Below are positions 52,395 to 64,000 of a stretch of DNA of 64,000 bases, one piece after another (position 1 is the stretch's first letter; every line of letters starts with the position of its first letter). Source of the stretch: Rhopalosiphum padi (Eukaryota; Arthropoda; Insecta; Hemiptera; Aphididae); NCBI RefSeq assembly GCF_020882245.1, contig NC_083598.1, positions 70,685,714 through 70,749,713 on the forward strand, read 5' to 3'. A model generated the notes under the pieces. The model had not been told where the DNA came from and searched no databases. It saw nothing but the letters and a program-made list of their open reading frames with translations. The translations under genes were made by a program, and so were the position numbers.

Positions 52395-53606
52395 TTATGA
52401 ATTTTTGTTACTACAAGAGCGTCTTCCTAATGATTGTATTTCTGGAGATTGTTGAACAACTAATAGATCAGATGTTACTCTATTACGTATTTTACCTTTA
52501 AGTTTGTTATTTGCTTCATTTTTATTCTGTATCAAATTTTTGGACTTTGTTTCTATTGAAGATGAAAATTGCTTTTCATTTTTTAGACGTTCAATTTTTA
52601 CTTCTGGTAAAATCAGATCAACGTTATGACCAAATTTTAGACATGCTTTTTCTAATGCAAGTTTTGATTTCTGGTCTTCATCACTAGAGCGCAAGTTTGA
52701 TTTTCTACTAATAGTTTCAGGTGTAACAGAACGGTTTGATGTTCTACCTCTCAACATTTCTGGAGTTACTGACCTAGACGAACTATCTGAAATAGTTAAA
52801 TCTGTAAAATTATATTTATAATTCTTACACTGTTTACTATTATCAGAACTAAAACTTGATTCTGATACATTTCTACTTTTTCTTTTTCGACCTCTAAAAC
52901 TTGATATTGTCTCAATCTTCTCTATATCTTTAGACTGATTTGATATCATTTTATTTAGTTGTTTCAAGTCTTTTAACTTATTTTTTTCATCAGATTTACT
53001 ATTTTCTAGTTTGTCATTTGTGCGCAATGATCTTCTAGTACATGGACCATCATCAGAACGCTCTTCGCTTGTTTTAACTGAAGAGCTATCTAATGTTGAA
53101 GGAATCGTCTCATTGAGACCTTCCTTTGAGTCTACAGAAGACATAGAATTAGACTTAGATCTTGTTTTACCACTCCAATTTAATGATTTTTTCTTATTAA
53201 CTTCATCATTTAGACTTTTTTTTTCCAGTTTTTTAATTTTTTCTCCTTCTTCAGCAATTAACTGGTCAAATTCTTCTGGTAAGATAAAATCTTTCATACT
53301 AGTATCAAAACTGATATGTTCTATAATATCAGCAGCATTAAGATCCCATTTAGTTGCCAAATAATCCCATATAACCCCATTTGGTAGATCAATATTGTAT
53401 TGTTTTTTTAGTTTTTCTTTTAAAAGAAATATACTTAAGTGTTTGTTAATTCCACAAGGCTTCAAACGTCTCATATTTATTAACAGACACTTCTGAAGAC
53501 CTACAGTCCATTCAAAATCTTTAATTGATTCTGAATCAACAAGATCACTGTTGTCTGTTGCTGAACAATTTGTCACGTCTGATTTGGATGGCGATTGATT
53601 TGACAT
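52395..53606 (-). CDS. MRGBP: MRG/MORF4L-binding protein (MRGBP, Eaf7 family)
   Basis: A subunit of the NuA4/TIP60 histone acetyltransferase that contacts MRG15. Uninterrupted frame of 403 codons. Residues about 30-125 form the family domain: EWTVGLQKCLL, CGINKHLSIFLLKEKL, VIWDYLATKWDL and DFILPEEF match human MRGBP in order and spacing. A coiled, Lys/Glu-rich helix follows (GEKIKKLEKK). The remaining two thirds are Ser/Lys/Arg-rich and probably disordered, with a GRKRKSR nuclear signal and two copies of SVTPE. The protein is about twice the human length (204), the extra being this tail. The ATG at 53604-53606 is followed by the polar leader expected. An acceptor-like T-tract plus CCAG ends 2 nt upstream, so the 5' UTR is probably spliced. 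Confidence 0.9.
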   Translation of the reverse strand: MSNQSPSKSDVTNCSATDNSDLVDSESIKDFEWTVGLQKCLLINMRRLKPCGINKHLSIFLLKEKLKKQYNIDLPNGVIWDYLATKWDLNAADIIEHISFDTSMKDFILPEEFDQLIAEEGEKIKKLEKKSLNDEVNKKKSLNWSGKTRSKSNSMSSVDSKEGLNETIPSTLDSSSVKTSEERSDDGPCTRRSLRTNDKLENSKSDEKNKLKDLKQLNKMISNQSKDIEKIETISSFRGRKRKSRNVSESSFSSDNSKQCKNYKYNFTDLTISDSSSRSVTPEMLRGRTSNRSVTPETISRKSNLRSSDEDQKSKLALEKACLKFGHNVDLILPEVKIERLKNEKQFSSSIETKSKNLIQNKNEANNKLKGKIRNRVTSDLLVVQQSPEIQSLGRRSCSNKNS

Positions 53607-53784
53607 GACTGGAAAAAATTATGGTTGTTATGTGAATAATGATTCCAGAGGTATAAAATATTTAAATGTCTGTACTCAAATATTCATATTTATTTTTAAG
53701 TATTTGAATTACTTTTTAAATGTATTTGACTATTATAATTATATAACTATTATTAATACTTTTTTTCAATGATATTTTACTTAC

Positions 53785-53930
53785 TTTCTCAATTACTTTA
53801 TAAAAGTGTTCTTTTCAACCCTGTAGGTGGTTGTGGTCAAACCACCATTCGAGTAGGTAACAATAATACCACCACTCGAAAAAACAACAATATCGCAGGC
53901 GCCGTTTTGTCGGAGTTGGTGTAATCACTA
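53785..53930 (-). other. Probable 5' UTR exon of MRGBP with two stem-loops
   Basis: Minus-strand donor GTAAGT (53779-53784) would join the exon ending at 53785 to the acceptor next to the MRGBP start codon, giving a 176-nt intron. Inside lie two adjacent hairpins: GGTGGTT/AACCACC (53826-53846) and TTCGAGT-a-GGT/ACC-ACTCGAA (53848-53880). The 5' limit is a guess. Confidence 0.4.
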
Positions 53931-55527
53931 ATAGTGTTATGAATGGGACCGTCCCAAGTTATTTTTGTATTCCCATTTTGCTGTTTACAGTTGTCCCTTT
54001 CATCCGTCGCAAAACACTGTCACTTCGTACGTTTTTAGCTTTCGTAATTGCAAGACTACAACTTTCAGTAAGCTTTTTAACATTCACCACGGTTAAGAAT
54101 TTTAAGATAGTACTATCTTAAACTGCAGTCTATAAGTACAACACTGTCCACTGCAATTTAACTGTATACAATTCTAAATTCGGTGTTATAGTCCAAGCAA
54201 CTAACTGTATGACGTATGTATGTTCATGTTGTTTAACTAATCACTATTGTTCTGTGCAATCACGTTATCACTGACTGCGTCGAAAACTTCTGGTCTATGG
54301 CAACAACCAACCAACCAACGCGTCTTATAACCTAAAATTAATTTTGTTTTTGGCGCGAACGCACTATGTAGTACGTTTTCAAATTCAAACTACTCGATTG
54401 TATAAAAAATGTGGTATGCGTGCCGCCGAGTACATGGTACCCTGCCAGTTGTTGCCAGTTTGAGTGTGTACCATATCTAATCATCAATTGTGTCTACAAA
54501 ATTAATATGAACAATTTCAAAAAAAAATCCTTTAACCACCACAGTAATATGTGGTACGGTACGTATTTACTTCCGACCGAAGAAACACAAGAACTACAAT
54601 AGTTGCCTTCCGTGCGCTAGTCGCACTCGACGCGTAAATTTCACGTTCGGTATATCTGTACACCACAGAACTATACACTTGCAAGTTGCAATCACTGTCC
54701 GCTATTAACTGAATTTGCTCTGTGGGTTCACGTGAATAGGTATCTATCCTACTTCCTATACTTCTGTCAGATTAACTACTAATAAAGAACCGAATTGGAA
54801 ATAGACGAAGATTAATCGTTGACTCCGCCGTCCTGACCTAAAAAACTAAAGAGTAGACAACAGGCTTGAAGGCTAAAACTTTATAAACTTTTAATGACTA
54901 GAAAAAAGAAATTACCAACTAAGAAATTATAGTGAAGTAATAGCAGTGGCTAATGGCTATTGTAGCAATGTAGTAATGTAGATACTATTGTTTATAAAAA
55001 AATTAGCGTCTTATGTTCAATGTCTATAATTAAATATTTAAATATTTAAATAATACATTACTCAATTATTATACTCATTCTCATCACTACAGTCTAGCCA
55101 ATATATATACCTATTATACATATTTATAAATTTATGATTCATATATTTTTAATCAAATTAAATTATTATCGAATATCAATTATAATTTTATATCATAGCT
55201 GCTGGCTGCAGCTGTAGTGCTGTACTCTGGGTAATCATTTCCTAATTATTATGTTTGCCACATACCTGTCAGCTGTCTGTAATGGTACCTATTTATGTTA
55301 CTGTAAAGTGTTGGTAGGTATTCAAATGAATATCTGAAGATAAGACCTGGGTTCTTACTTATTATGTTATGTATTTTTTTATTTATTTTACAGATAGAAA
55401 AATTAGTTGACTGTTAACTTCAGATTTTCACATCAAGTACGTAGTTATCCCTTTTAATCTTAACAGTTTAGCATTAGTAGCAGAATTGTTTTCATAATTT
55501 GAAGTTTCATTAATTACTAAGAACAGA
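53931..55527. other. Divergent intergenic region between MRGBP and MTHFS
   Basis: Both genes point away from this 1.6 kb, so it should hold both promoters. The middle (54.2-54.8 kb) is GC-richer and includes an E2F-type site. No coding exon is supported. Confidence 0.5.
54348..54359. promoter_or_regulatory. E2F-type site (TTTGGCGCGAA)
   Basis: The sequence TTTTTGGCGCGAAC contains TTTSGCGC and a near-palindromic TTGGCGCGAA core. Its place between divergent chromatin and folate genes, both often cell-cycle linked, makes E2F control plausible. Confidence 0.35.
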
Positions 55528-56612
55528 ATGGAGCTAGTAAAGGTTGCTAAAAAAAATTTACGAATTAACTTAAAAAAAAACCTGTCACTTATGACTGCTA
55601 ATGAAATCACTGAACAATCAAAAATCATAACTAACAAAGTAAGTTATATTATATGAGGAATAAACATGCCTTGAATTATTTAATTATAATGTTATCTTAG
55701 AACTTATTTAATTTTATTAGATTTTTCATACTTCATTATTTGTTTTATTGATTATGATATTAATCAATTCAGTTCATTTTTCATATTATATAACAGTGAT
55801 ATTGAATTATTTACATTATTATAATATCTAGGATAACTGAATTATTTATATTTTAAGCATGCTATGTTTAAGTCGAATAGTTAAAAGAATTGGATTAATA
55901 CTATACATATATTAATATATTATTGACTATAATTATTTTACAATTAAAAATTGTGAATAATTATATAAATTGTAATTTAAAAAAAGCTATGATTGTCATA
56001 TTTTCAGTTGTTATCTCATCCAGCATATAAAAGAAGCAACAGAGTGTCAATATACCTCAGTATGGATTCTGAAGTGCAAACATATAGTATTGTTAAAAAT
56101 ATTTTTGACTCAGGAAAAATATGTTTTATTCCAAAGTATGTCAATACTTTTTTTAAACATCTGTAACGTATTTTCAGTTAATAGTTTGATTTTAGGTACA
56201 AAAAATCTGAAATGTCTATGGTAAAGATAAAATCATTAGATGAACTCAATAGTTTGCCAAAAACCAAATGGAATATATCACAACCAGCTGATGATGATGT
56301 GCATGAGGATGCATTGGCAACAGGTAGGTTACTTTATTCAATTGTGCCCAATATGTATTTGAATAATAAAATATTTTTGTTGGATGTTTAGGTGGTTTGG
56401 ATTTAATAATAGTGCCAGGCTTAGGTTTCACCACTGATGGTAAACGTTTAGGACGAGGAAAAGGTTATTATGATCGATGCATAACTGAATATAAGAACAA
56501 ATATCCATTGAATAATTTGAAAACCATTGGATTAGCATTCAGTGAACAAATATGTGAAGACATACCTACTAATCAACAAGATAGTTTGATAGACTTTTTA
56601 GTTTATCCTTAA
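55528..56612 (+). CDS. MTHFS: 5-formyltetrahydrofolate cyclo-ligase (5,10-methenyl-THF synthetase), 4 exons
   Basis: Converts 5-formyl-THF plus ATP to 5,10-methenyl-THF, returning folinic acid to the one-carbon pool in the cytosol. Exons are 55528-55638, 56008-56135, 56196-56323 and 56392-56612, all GT/AG and in phase, 195 residues (human 203). Order matches human: basic N-terminus (KVAKKNLRINLKK), RVSIYLSMDSEVQT, GKICFIPKYKKSEMSMVKI, PKTKWNISQP, then GGLDLIIVPGLGF and the ATP-binding signature RLGRGKGYYD, ending with LAFSEQICEDIP. The ATG is the first in frame after stops. Introns 2 and 3 are very short (60 and 68 bp). The gene is intact. Confidence 0.95.
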
Positions 56613-57659
56613 TTATAATAATCAATTATATGTATAGCACTATGTATAAAATGATAATTTATGTTTTAATTTTATGAAATTTTTAGAATTTTAAGTATTT
56701 AATTGATGGTGATCAATATTTTTATACATTTCCACTTAATTAGTTACAATGTTTTTATCTAAAATAAATTAATTTAATATTACATTTTATACTTTGACAC
56801 ATATTTAAATGTTTATTATATTATGTTTTTTATTATAAATTATTATTGTTACATTTAATTTAAAATACATTTATTTTAAAAGCTAATCAATAAACTAATA
56901 ATTATTGTAGAGATATGTAACATATAGTGTATACAAATATTATCAAGTATAAATTTTTTTTAAATTGTATACTAGCAACATTCTTAAATTATAAATATCT
57001 AGTTCTAGTATTTAATGAGCATACATATATTACAAATATCATATGGCTATAAATTATTATAATCAGTAGTCACAAATTAAATTAATGCTATATTTTTATA
57101 TTATTTGAAAATTTACAAAATTAAAAATAAGTTCTACATTCAAATATTATAGTATGTCTGAACAAAATAAATATTTAAAATATGAACACATCAGTAATCA
57201 TTAATTTTAACTGATGACCCATTATAACTTAAGTATTAATGCAATAGGAGATGATATATATTGTTTAAAACTAAAATACTAAATATATTTTTTGGATTTA
57301 TTAATAAAAAACAAGGAGATGCTGTGATATGATAATGTATAATATATAAATTATATAATATATTTTATGGATATATGTATAAATATTATAACTAAAATTT
57401 ATAAGTTACAACTGATAACCATGCTATTTTCACAGTACGTTTGTGGAATGTCACAAATATTTGTACAATGTGATTTAATGTACGTACAAACGGTATGAGA
57501 ATTTATTAACAATGATCATGTATTAATAAATAATAATAATTTTATATTTAACGATACAATAACAATAATAATAATAATCAATACGTATATCGTGTATTAT
57601 AAATAATATTATTATTGTTATTACGTTATTTGAGAGACGAGAGTTAGAATACGATGTCA
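56613..57659. other. Convergent 3' region of MTHFS and the membrane-protein gene
   Basis: AT-rich, containing both 3' UTRs. AATAAA-type words on the plus strand occur near 56762 and 56888. No open frame of interest is seen. Confidence 0.5.
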
Positions 57660-60600
57660 TCAGAGAGAGCCGAACATTTTTTGTCCCCTGGTTAGCGTGA
57701 GGCTCACGGTGACCACGGACACGAGGAACATGATCAGACCCACGCACGCGGTGATGAAGCGACACCAACACCTATGCTTCTTCCCCACTTTGATCTTCTG
57801 CATCAACTTTTCGGCTTGTTGCGTGTCCAACGTGAATTGCAGTCCGCGTAACATGGCGCCGCAATCCTAAAAAGACAAGAAAAATGATTAGGAACTTTTA
57901 TGTATAAAGTGGCGTTTATAGATATGTGGCTATACTGACAGTATGGTATTAACTATTATAGTTAAGCTAAAACGGGAAGGGAAAATAAATAATATTAAAT
58001 AAAATGGTCGTCCAGACGCTCAATTCAATTATTATGTAGGTATATTGTTATGAAAATATGAAATTATGTGGATAACATAGGTAAGTACATACGTTTAAAA
58101 AAAAAAATCGCCCAAACGTGTTTTAATTATATCAAATTGCTCGGAACAGTATATATTATCTACCTTTCAGGCAATTTTGAATCTCGAAATAATATAATCG
58201 TTCGATCGCCAAAATTCTAGTGAGTGTCGAGCATACCATTTGTAATAGTAATACAAAATAATACAATTTAAATATAGCTACCTATAATAGTATATATTAT
58301 ATTATTATGTATGTCGATGCGTTCCGCCGTTCACTACACAAGGACCAAGTGTTTAGGTTAATCAAACGGCGATAGTAGTAGGTATAGGTATGCAATATAC
58401 ATGCATAGATGTATTATTAAATAACTATCGAAACCACATCGAAAGTACTATACGTCAAGTCGAAGAAACGATTACGGAACCCTAAATGTATTGTAAAAGT
58501 CGAATTTATATTAATATATTTGAATTAACCCTGACTCCTGGGTACTTTGGTTTTATACTTCGTCTGTTCGTCAAGTGAGTACCTATCCATGTCGTGGTAA
58601 ACGACTCGAATGATAGCACTACCTAGGTATATGATAGTTTTTCTTTTTACTGTACCTATAATAATATACTCGTATGGTTCTCAGTTCTCACGGTTATTCT
58701 TTATGTAATGTACTGTAAACTATATAAAAATAATATAGGTATAAGGATCTGGTTGATATATTAGACACCTAAATAATATCGCGGCTATTGTAATGAGATT
58801 ATATTGACATCAAGAACTCAAGAACTTATATCTAAGTTATAAGACTGTGTTGAGTAGAAGTGATTTATCGTGTGATATTGATTATTGGCCAACTAAAATA
58901 TCGTATGAATTATTTTGAAATAGCAAAATAGGTTATTGGTATTATGCATATTGTAATAGCTATATATCTATAAGATATAACGACTAAACATTATACAAGT
59001 GTACTATAATTATGAGTTTAATTGACTTGTAAATTGTAATACTCGTAGTAGAAGATTTAATTGTTTATATATAACACATATTATACGTATATATTTTTTT
59101 AAGAAGTACAGATTGCCATAGACATATTATATAATTAGCTTATTTTTCAAATCATAATATAGTGCTAGCGCATGTCTAGTTGCTTTATAGCGCTGTACGC
59201 CTCGAGCTCTGCTCCAATAAATAGAATAGGTAGATAAAATAAAATTGATAGTTTATTCTAATAATAGGTAATATTTACATTTAAGTCATTTAACAAATTC
59301 AAAATTTTCTTTGACTATTTTTAATAATTACTAAATACACATTTAAGTAAGTAATAAAGTATTTACAATATAGTAGTATTACCTACATGACAGTCTTTAC
59401 AATTGTATGCACTATGCTGCAGTATCTGGTAATAATACACTAAATTACTAATACTACTATCTACTATACACCATAGGTAGAAATGGTAGAATAATTATAC
59501 ACATATATACTCAGATGTCAGAACAGAATTTAATACTTTATTTTACATAATTTTACGCGTTGATTTGTGAAGTAAATAGGTAGGTATATAATTTGTATGA
59601 AATATAAATACCCATAAAAATAAGTTACATTTATTAAATATGTATATAATTTTTTTATAATATTATTAAAGACTCGCAAAAAATAATTTTTTATAATATT
59701 AATAATACTTTAGTTGTAGGTGCTCATTAGCACTTAAATGGATATTTTGCATTATGTGGCATATTGTTTTCCCGATTTCATTCTAAGAACATTGTTTAAT
59801 AAAACGTGTCCTTCTAAAAGTGTCATTAATATTTTATCATTTTATGTATAATCATGTGGACAAATAATAAATTATATACAAGTGGACTGTATATATAATG
59901 TATATATTCTATTTCCTGTGATAAATATTTAAGGCGTTTGGTACCGGTTCTGCAGTCCCGTATTGTGAATTCATGTATGTATATTATTAATGTATATTGT
60001 ATAAACAGTTGTTCGTCTTGATCGCGTGAACACTTTTCATTGTTATATAATTTTATTTAAATATTTCAACAAAAAAAAAAAATGGTTTTTATATAAAATC
60101 TAAAAATGTAATTATTATTACAACAGATTACAGGATTAGGTAGTATTTAGTTGAGTAATGCGTGTAAACAATAGTTAATCTGATAGTTTTAGTAAAACCT
60201 AAATATTATTATAATTTATAAAATACGTTTAATGAAAACTGAAGTACACCGTGTAGTGTGTATACCGTACAAGTCATTGTTTTTAAAGTAATTTTTATAA
60301 ACTTGTAAGATAGATGAGAATTTAACGTTTGAAATAAATATACAAGACATGTCTAGTAAAATGGCAAGCAATATGTGTACATAGATATATGCTGTTTCAA
60401 ATTGCAAAAATGTATTAAAAAAATAAAAATGTTTTCATCACAAACCGATGTTATTGAAAAAATAAATATAGAGAATAACTTTCACTGTGATTAGACGTTT
60501 TTATTTCCTTCCATAACTTAAATACAATAATCTAATACCTATAAAATTTAAAAAAAAAATATTAAGTTTACAAAATCTTTATGCGTTGCAACAAATTAAT

Positions 60601-61408
60601 TATTTCAAATCTATTCATGCAGTCGAAAAAAATAAAACCACCAAATCACAGATAATGTTCATTATCTAGTGACTAGTGTACCTATTTACTGTTTTAAATA
60701 ATATAATTTAACCGAGTGCCGGTTTTTTTGTTGACTTATTTTGAGATTTTATACATAAATTACGCATTTATGACATAATTCTTTTGATGTACTAATGTAT
60801 ACGTAGTATATGTATACCTTTATGGGCTTTATGTATACTATGCATATGCGCGACTTGCATTTATATATAAATAAACTCGAATAAAAATGAATACGTGCAC
60901 GTACACGACCACCTATATTATATTATTGCCTAATATTTTGCTCTACACCGAGCGACGTGCTGAAAACTATATACGCGTATCTTATTCATAAGAGCTAATC
61001 TTAGCCGCACGCAGACCACGGGCCGATTTTGATATTCGACGATACTAGTATAATATATAGTAAAAAATATTATATTGGATTCGTAAAAATATGAGAAAAC
61101 GGAAACAAAATAGAGAATAACCCATTCTTACGCTGTACCTACGCGATATTATTTTTTTCCAAATAAAATACCCGTTTACGCCAGAGCTGCATATGTTTAG
61201 CGTCAATCACGTCTCGCATCATATAATAGCGTTTACACTCGATGTAATAATACGACTATATATACGAGTATAGTTGATACAATGCACGTAACTCAGTAAC
61301 TGCCGCACGTGGTCTTGTGGGTGTGCTACAACAGTCCGCTAGAATATTATTACCTATTACCTATATATACACGATCTAGCCGGTCTAGGCACTTACATTC
61401 ATGTCTAT
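57660..61408 (-). CDS. Small single-pass membrane protein of unknown function (last exon plus microexon)
   Basis: Exon 57660-57866 encodes 68 residues to a TGA and is strikingly rich in GC codons. It begins DCGAMLRGLQFTLDT, continues QQAEKLMQKIKVGKKH, then CWCRF and a hydrophobic helix (TACVGLIMFLVSVVTVSL), and ends LTRGQKMFGSL. The layout is an amphipathic cytosolic helix, a basic juxtamembrane cluster with CWC (possible palmitoylation) and one C-terminal transmembrane span, like a tail-anchored protein. Upstream, a 12-nt exon (61397-61408) between a T-tract/CAG acceptor and a GTAAGT donor gives Ile-Asp-Met-Asn in frame. The protein could start at that Met (70 aa) or continue into exons beyond the window. 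I do not recognise the family. Confidence 0.6.
57867..61396 (-). other. Putative 3.5 kb intron of the membrane-protein gene
   Basis: AT-rich with many TACCTA words. No additional exon was found on the minus strand. A plus-strand GC-richer patch near 59161-59215 may be a transposon scrap. Open frame 60216-60407 is AT-driven. Confidence 0.45.
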
Positions 61409-64000
61409 CTGAAAAAATCACACATAGGTACGCGTACACGCACGCACGTCAAATTTTGTAAATCATATGACATATCCCAGTGGCGATCCTTTAACCAAAG
61501 AATAACATTCATTGTTTAAATGATTAAATACATGTTTTTAAAAACAATTTTATTGATTAAAAAAACTTTCCATAGTTTATGAAGTCATTATTCGTATAAC
61601 AACGTTTTAACTAATAATGAATTTTACGATTTTTAAGTTTTTTTTATCTTTCGAGCGACAAATTTACAACATATTATATCTATAAATAGTTTTAATAATT
61701 TTAATTTTTGATTTCGTACTCCAAACAGACTACATTTATAATGATATACGATATATAATGTTGTTTTGTTTCGTCTTTCAAAGCCGTGTTCACTGTTAAA
61801 ATGAATCACTCTGCAGTTAACCTATTAAGTCGATTTTCGGAAGGAGCGTGCGTGTGCAAAATGCGCCGCGAGAATGCGCAGACGACGAACAAAGGCGACT
61901 ATAAAATATTATTATATTATATTATATTGTTGTACAACGCGTTTGTTCGCATATTACGTAAAATCGGTTTTATATACCTACGTTTTATACACGCGCCTGT
62001 ATATAGCGAGGGTGCCGAGACCGTGTTATATCGTCAAGGTCATCCGGAAAAAGCGGTCGCGATCGCGGTCGACATGGTGAAAGCGGACTCGAGAAAGCAA
62101 ACGGGAGGATTTTCGTAGAGGGATTTTGTGGTCATGTGGTACATGCATCACGATAAATGCGTTCAAGTATATTATGATAGGTATGTGGGGAAAGACGCCA
62201 CTTATTTTCCCTGACGATCATGCGTTTTTGCTCTAGGTACTTTTCATAAAAACGCAGGAGCACACAGTTTGAATTTTGAACTCAGTTTTTCAGAAATACT
62301 TTTTCGGTACTCGTCAAAACATTGTACCTATATATAACATAGGCTGTAACTGATACTTTCTTTTTATTTTAGTATTAACTATGGGCGAGTAATTTATAGG
62401 TACCTATAATACTTATATCACTCGCAAAATATTACATCAAAATTTAAATATACTCAAAACATATTGCAGGTGCAATTATAATAATCGATAATTTATAATT
62501 ATTGATTGTAAATTAATATTTTCCATTACACACTATACATGAATGTCATATTGAAATAAAAACAGTAAATCCCTCCTAATGAATCATATTCATAAGAAAT
62601 TATAATAAAACATTCGTTTATTTTTCATAAACGTTTTTTTTACACAAAATGTAGTGTGTACGATAAAAATGTTTTTGAAAAAACAAAATTTATCTGAAGA
62701 AGCGAATGTTAAATTTAAAAATATCACCTTGTATAATGTATATATTAAATACTATACAATATATCTCATATATAGCATATTAGCATGTATGTAAATGTAA
62801 CTTATGTAGTATGTATAGATATATCACACGTAGTAGTATACAGGGTATTTTTTTAACGTAAGAAACTCATTTCTAAATTTTAAATAATTATTAAACTAGT
62901 CGTTCATAATTCAGTTTTATATATAAGAAGTCACCGAACAAATCTTATTTAGAATACAAAATTTAAAACTCGTGTTGTTAAAAAAGTAATAATAAAAATA
63001 TATTGTATTCTAATGATTTCATATTATGTAAAAGACATTTTAAGAATAACCCTGTACATATTCTTTTATGATTTTTTGATATAAACCCATATGATTGTAG
63101 AATATAATATAATATATACGCGTGGCGTATACGCACTGCTTATTGTCGGACGATACGCTCATTTCCGACGTACATGCCTCGACCACCTTGACGACGATTG
63201 TCATTTTTTTTTTTACGTAAATACCGCTGGAGTACGCGATCAACAATTGTATTCCATAGGCGAGAACTGTTCGTTTCGTTTTTTACGTATATATACCTAC
63301 CACGCGTATATAATATATCATTATAATTTAAAATAATACAATACGACTACAACAACAACTGTTGAAATAGGCGTAGTGTGTATACCGATCTTACAGTATA
63401 TATACGATCTTCCACGAGCGTGGGACGCAAAAACGAATACCTAATTATGTTTTACTTATTTTTGAAAATATTTTTCCCTGACGAATGACGAATATAACGA
63501 CCACGCCGAAGCCGGGCTGTCATTAAATTAAGTCTGTAGGTACATAAAATAACACATTTAGCATGAAGGTACATCATATACCTACCCATATTTCGAAACG
63601 GCTATGACGTATATCTAAAACTGGGGACTTTAACGATCGGATAACCTATCGGTGCTACAATGCCAAATCACGTAGGAAAAATGATCATAACATCGCTAAA
63701 TCACTATAAGACTCCATATAATATTAAACAAGTACATACCCGTAATACACTTTAAATCCTTGTATCCTAGTTTTAAAATCAAAAAACGCCTATCCCACAT
63801 ATCCCCACCCGTATTTAAAAAAATATAAAGAACATATTGTGTATCTATTACAGATTTTATTTTTATGTAATGACTCACATGACACATTATGCACATACTT
63901 AATTATGATATTATATATGTAATACGGTTTCGAGCTGTTTGTGCATGTTCAGCTATATGTTCGTTCCTCCTATATATTAGTAAACTATATATTATTATAT
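61409..64000. other. Right edge, mostly AT-rich with one CpG-rich patch
   Basis: The patch at about 61780-62110 has raised GC content and a plus-strand open frame of 110 codons (61786-62118). It has no recognisable domain and a Tyr/Leu/Ile-rich middle created by a TAT/ATT repeat. It is better explained as promoter or 5' UTR DNA of the membrane-protein gene than as a gene. The rest shows no supported feature. Confidence 0.35.

Noticed and set aside
61786..62118. 110-codon plus-strand frame
   Set aside because: No domain; the middle is translated TAT/ATT repeat; lies in a CpG-rich patch better explained as promoter DNA.
1..64000. CRISPR arrays, rRNA, tRNA, bacterial operons
   Set aside because: No regularly spaced repeats of suitable size, no rRNA signature, and no A-box/B-box pair forming a cloverleaf was found by reading.

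Overview
The window is a piece of insect nuclear genome, most likely from an aphid. The evidence is the very AT-rich background full of ATAATATTAT runs and TACCTAC words, large introns with GT/AG splice sites, scattered CpG-rich blocks, decayed transposons, and proteins that read as insect orthologues. The species cannot be resolved from the sequence alone. Nothing bacterial, no CRISPR array, no rRNA and no convincing tRNA was seen.

Layout. (i) 542-700 (+) is the last coding exon of an unrecognised gene entering from the left. (ii) 2740-35527 (-) is the AP-4 bHLH-zipper transcription factor (TFAP4; cropped/crp in flies). I could assemble it as seven exons with compatible phases (412 aa), including a 30-codon exon at 7858-7947. 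It contains a 22.7 kb intron carrying microsatellites, a possible 5S-derived SINE remnant and several CpG-rich blocks. One block, at 29.4-29.7 kb, has a perfect RFX X-box and two palindromic CRE sites. The CpG-rich promoter region at 34.1-36.4 kb has many CAGCTG boxes, the motif AP-4 itself binds. (iii) 36582-36866 is a 5'-truncated LINE remnant. (iv) 38346-45278 (-) is Sfmbt, a Polycomb-group protein with FCS zinc finger, four MBT repeats and SAM domain, assembled as 16 phase-consistent exons (862 aa). (v) 45.3-52.3 kb is intergenic DNA with a decayed FLYWCH (MULE-type) gene, a short degenerate tandem repeat and a small element with inverted ends. (vi) 52395-53606 (-) is MRGBP, the NuA4/TIP60 subunit. 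(vii) 55528-56612 (+) is 5-formyltetrahydrofolate cyclo-ligase (MTHFS), four exons, 195 aa, divergent from MRGBP. (viii) 57660-57866 (-) is the 3' coding exon of a small single-pass membrane protein; a 12-nt microexon at 61397-61408 joins it in frame and may hold its start codon.

Three of the genes (crp, Sfmbt, MRGBP) act on transcription or chromatin, but I see no sign that they form a unit beyond lying near each other. I did not find a clearly new biological system. The observations most worth checking are the cassette and microexon gene models, the X-box/CRE block in the crp intron, and the CAGCTG cluster at the crp promoter.
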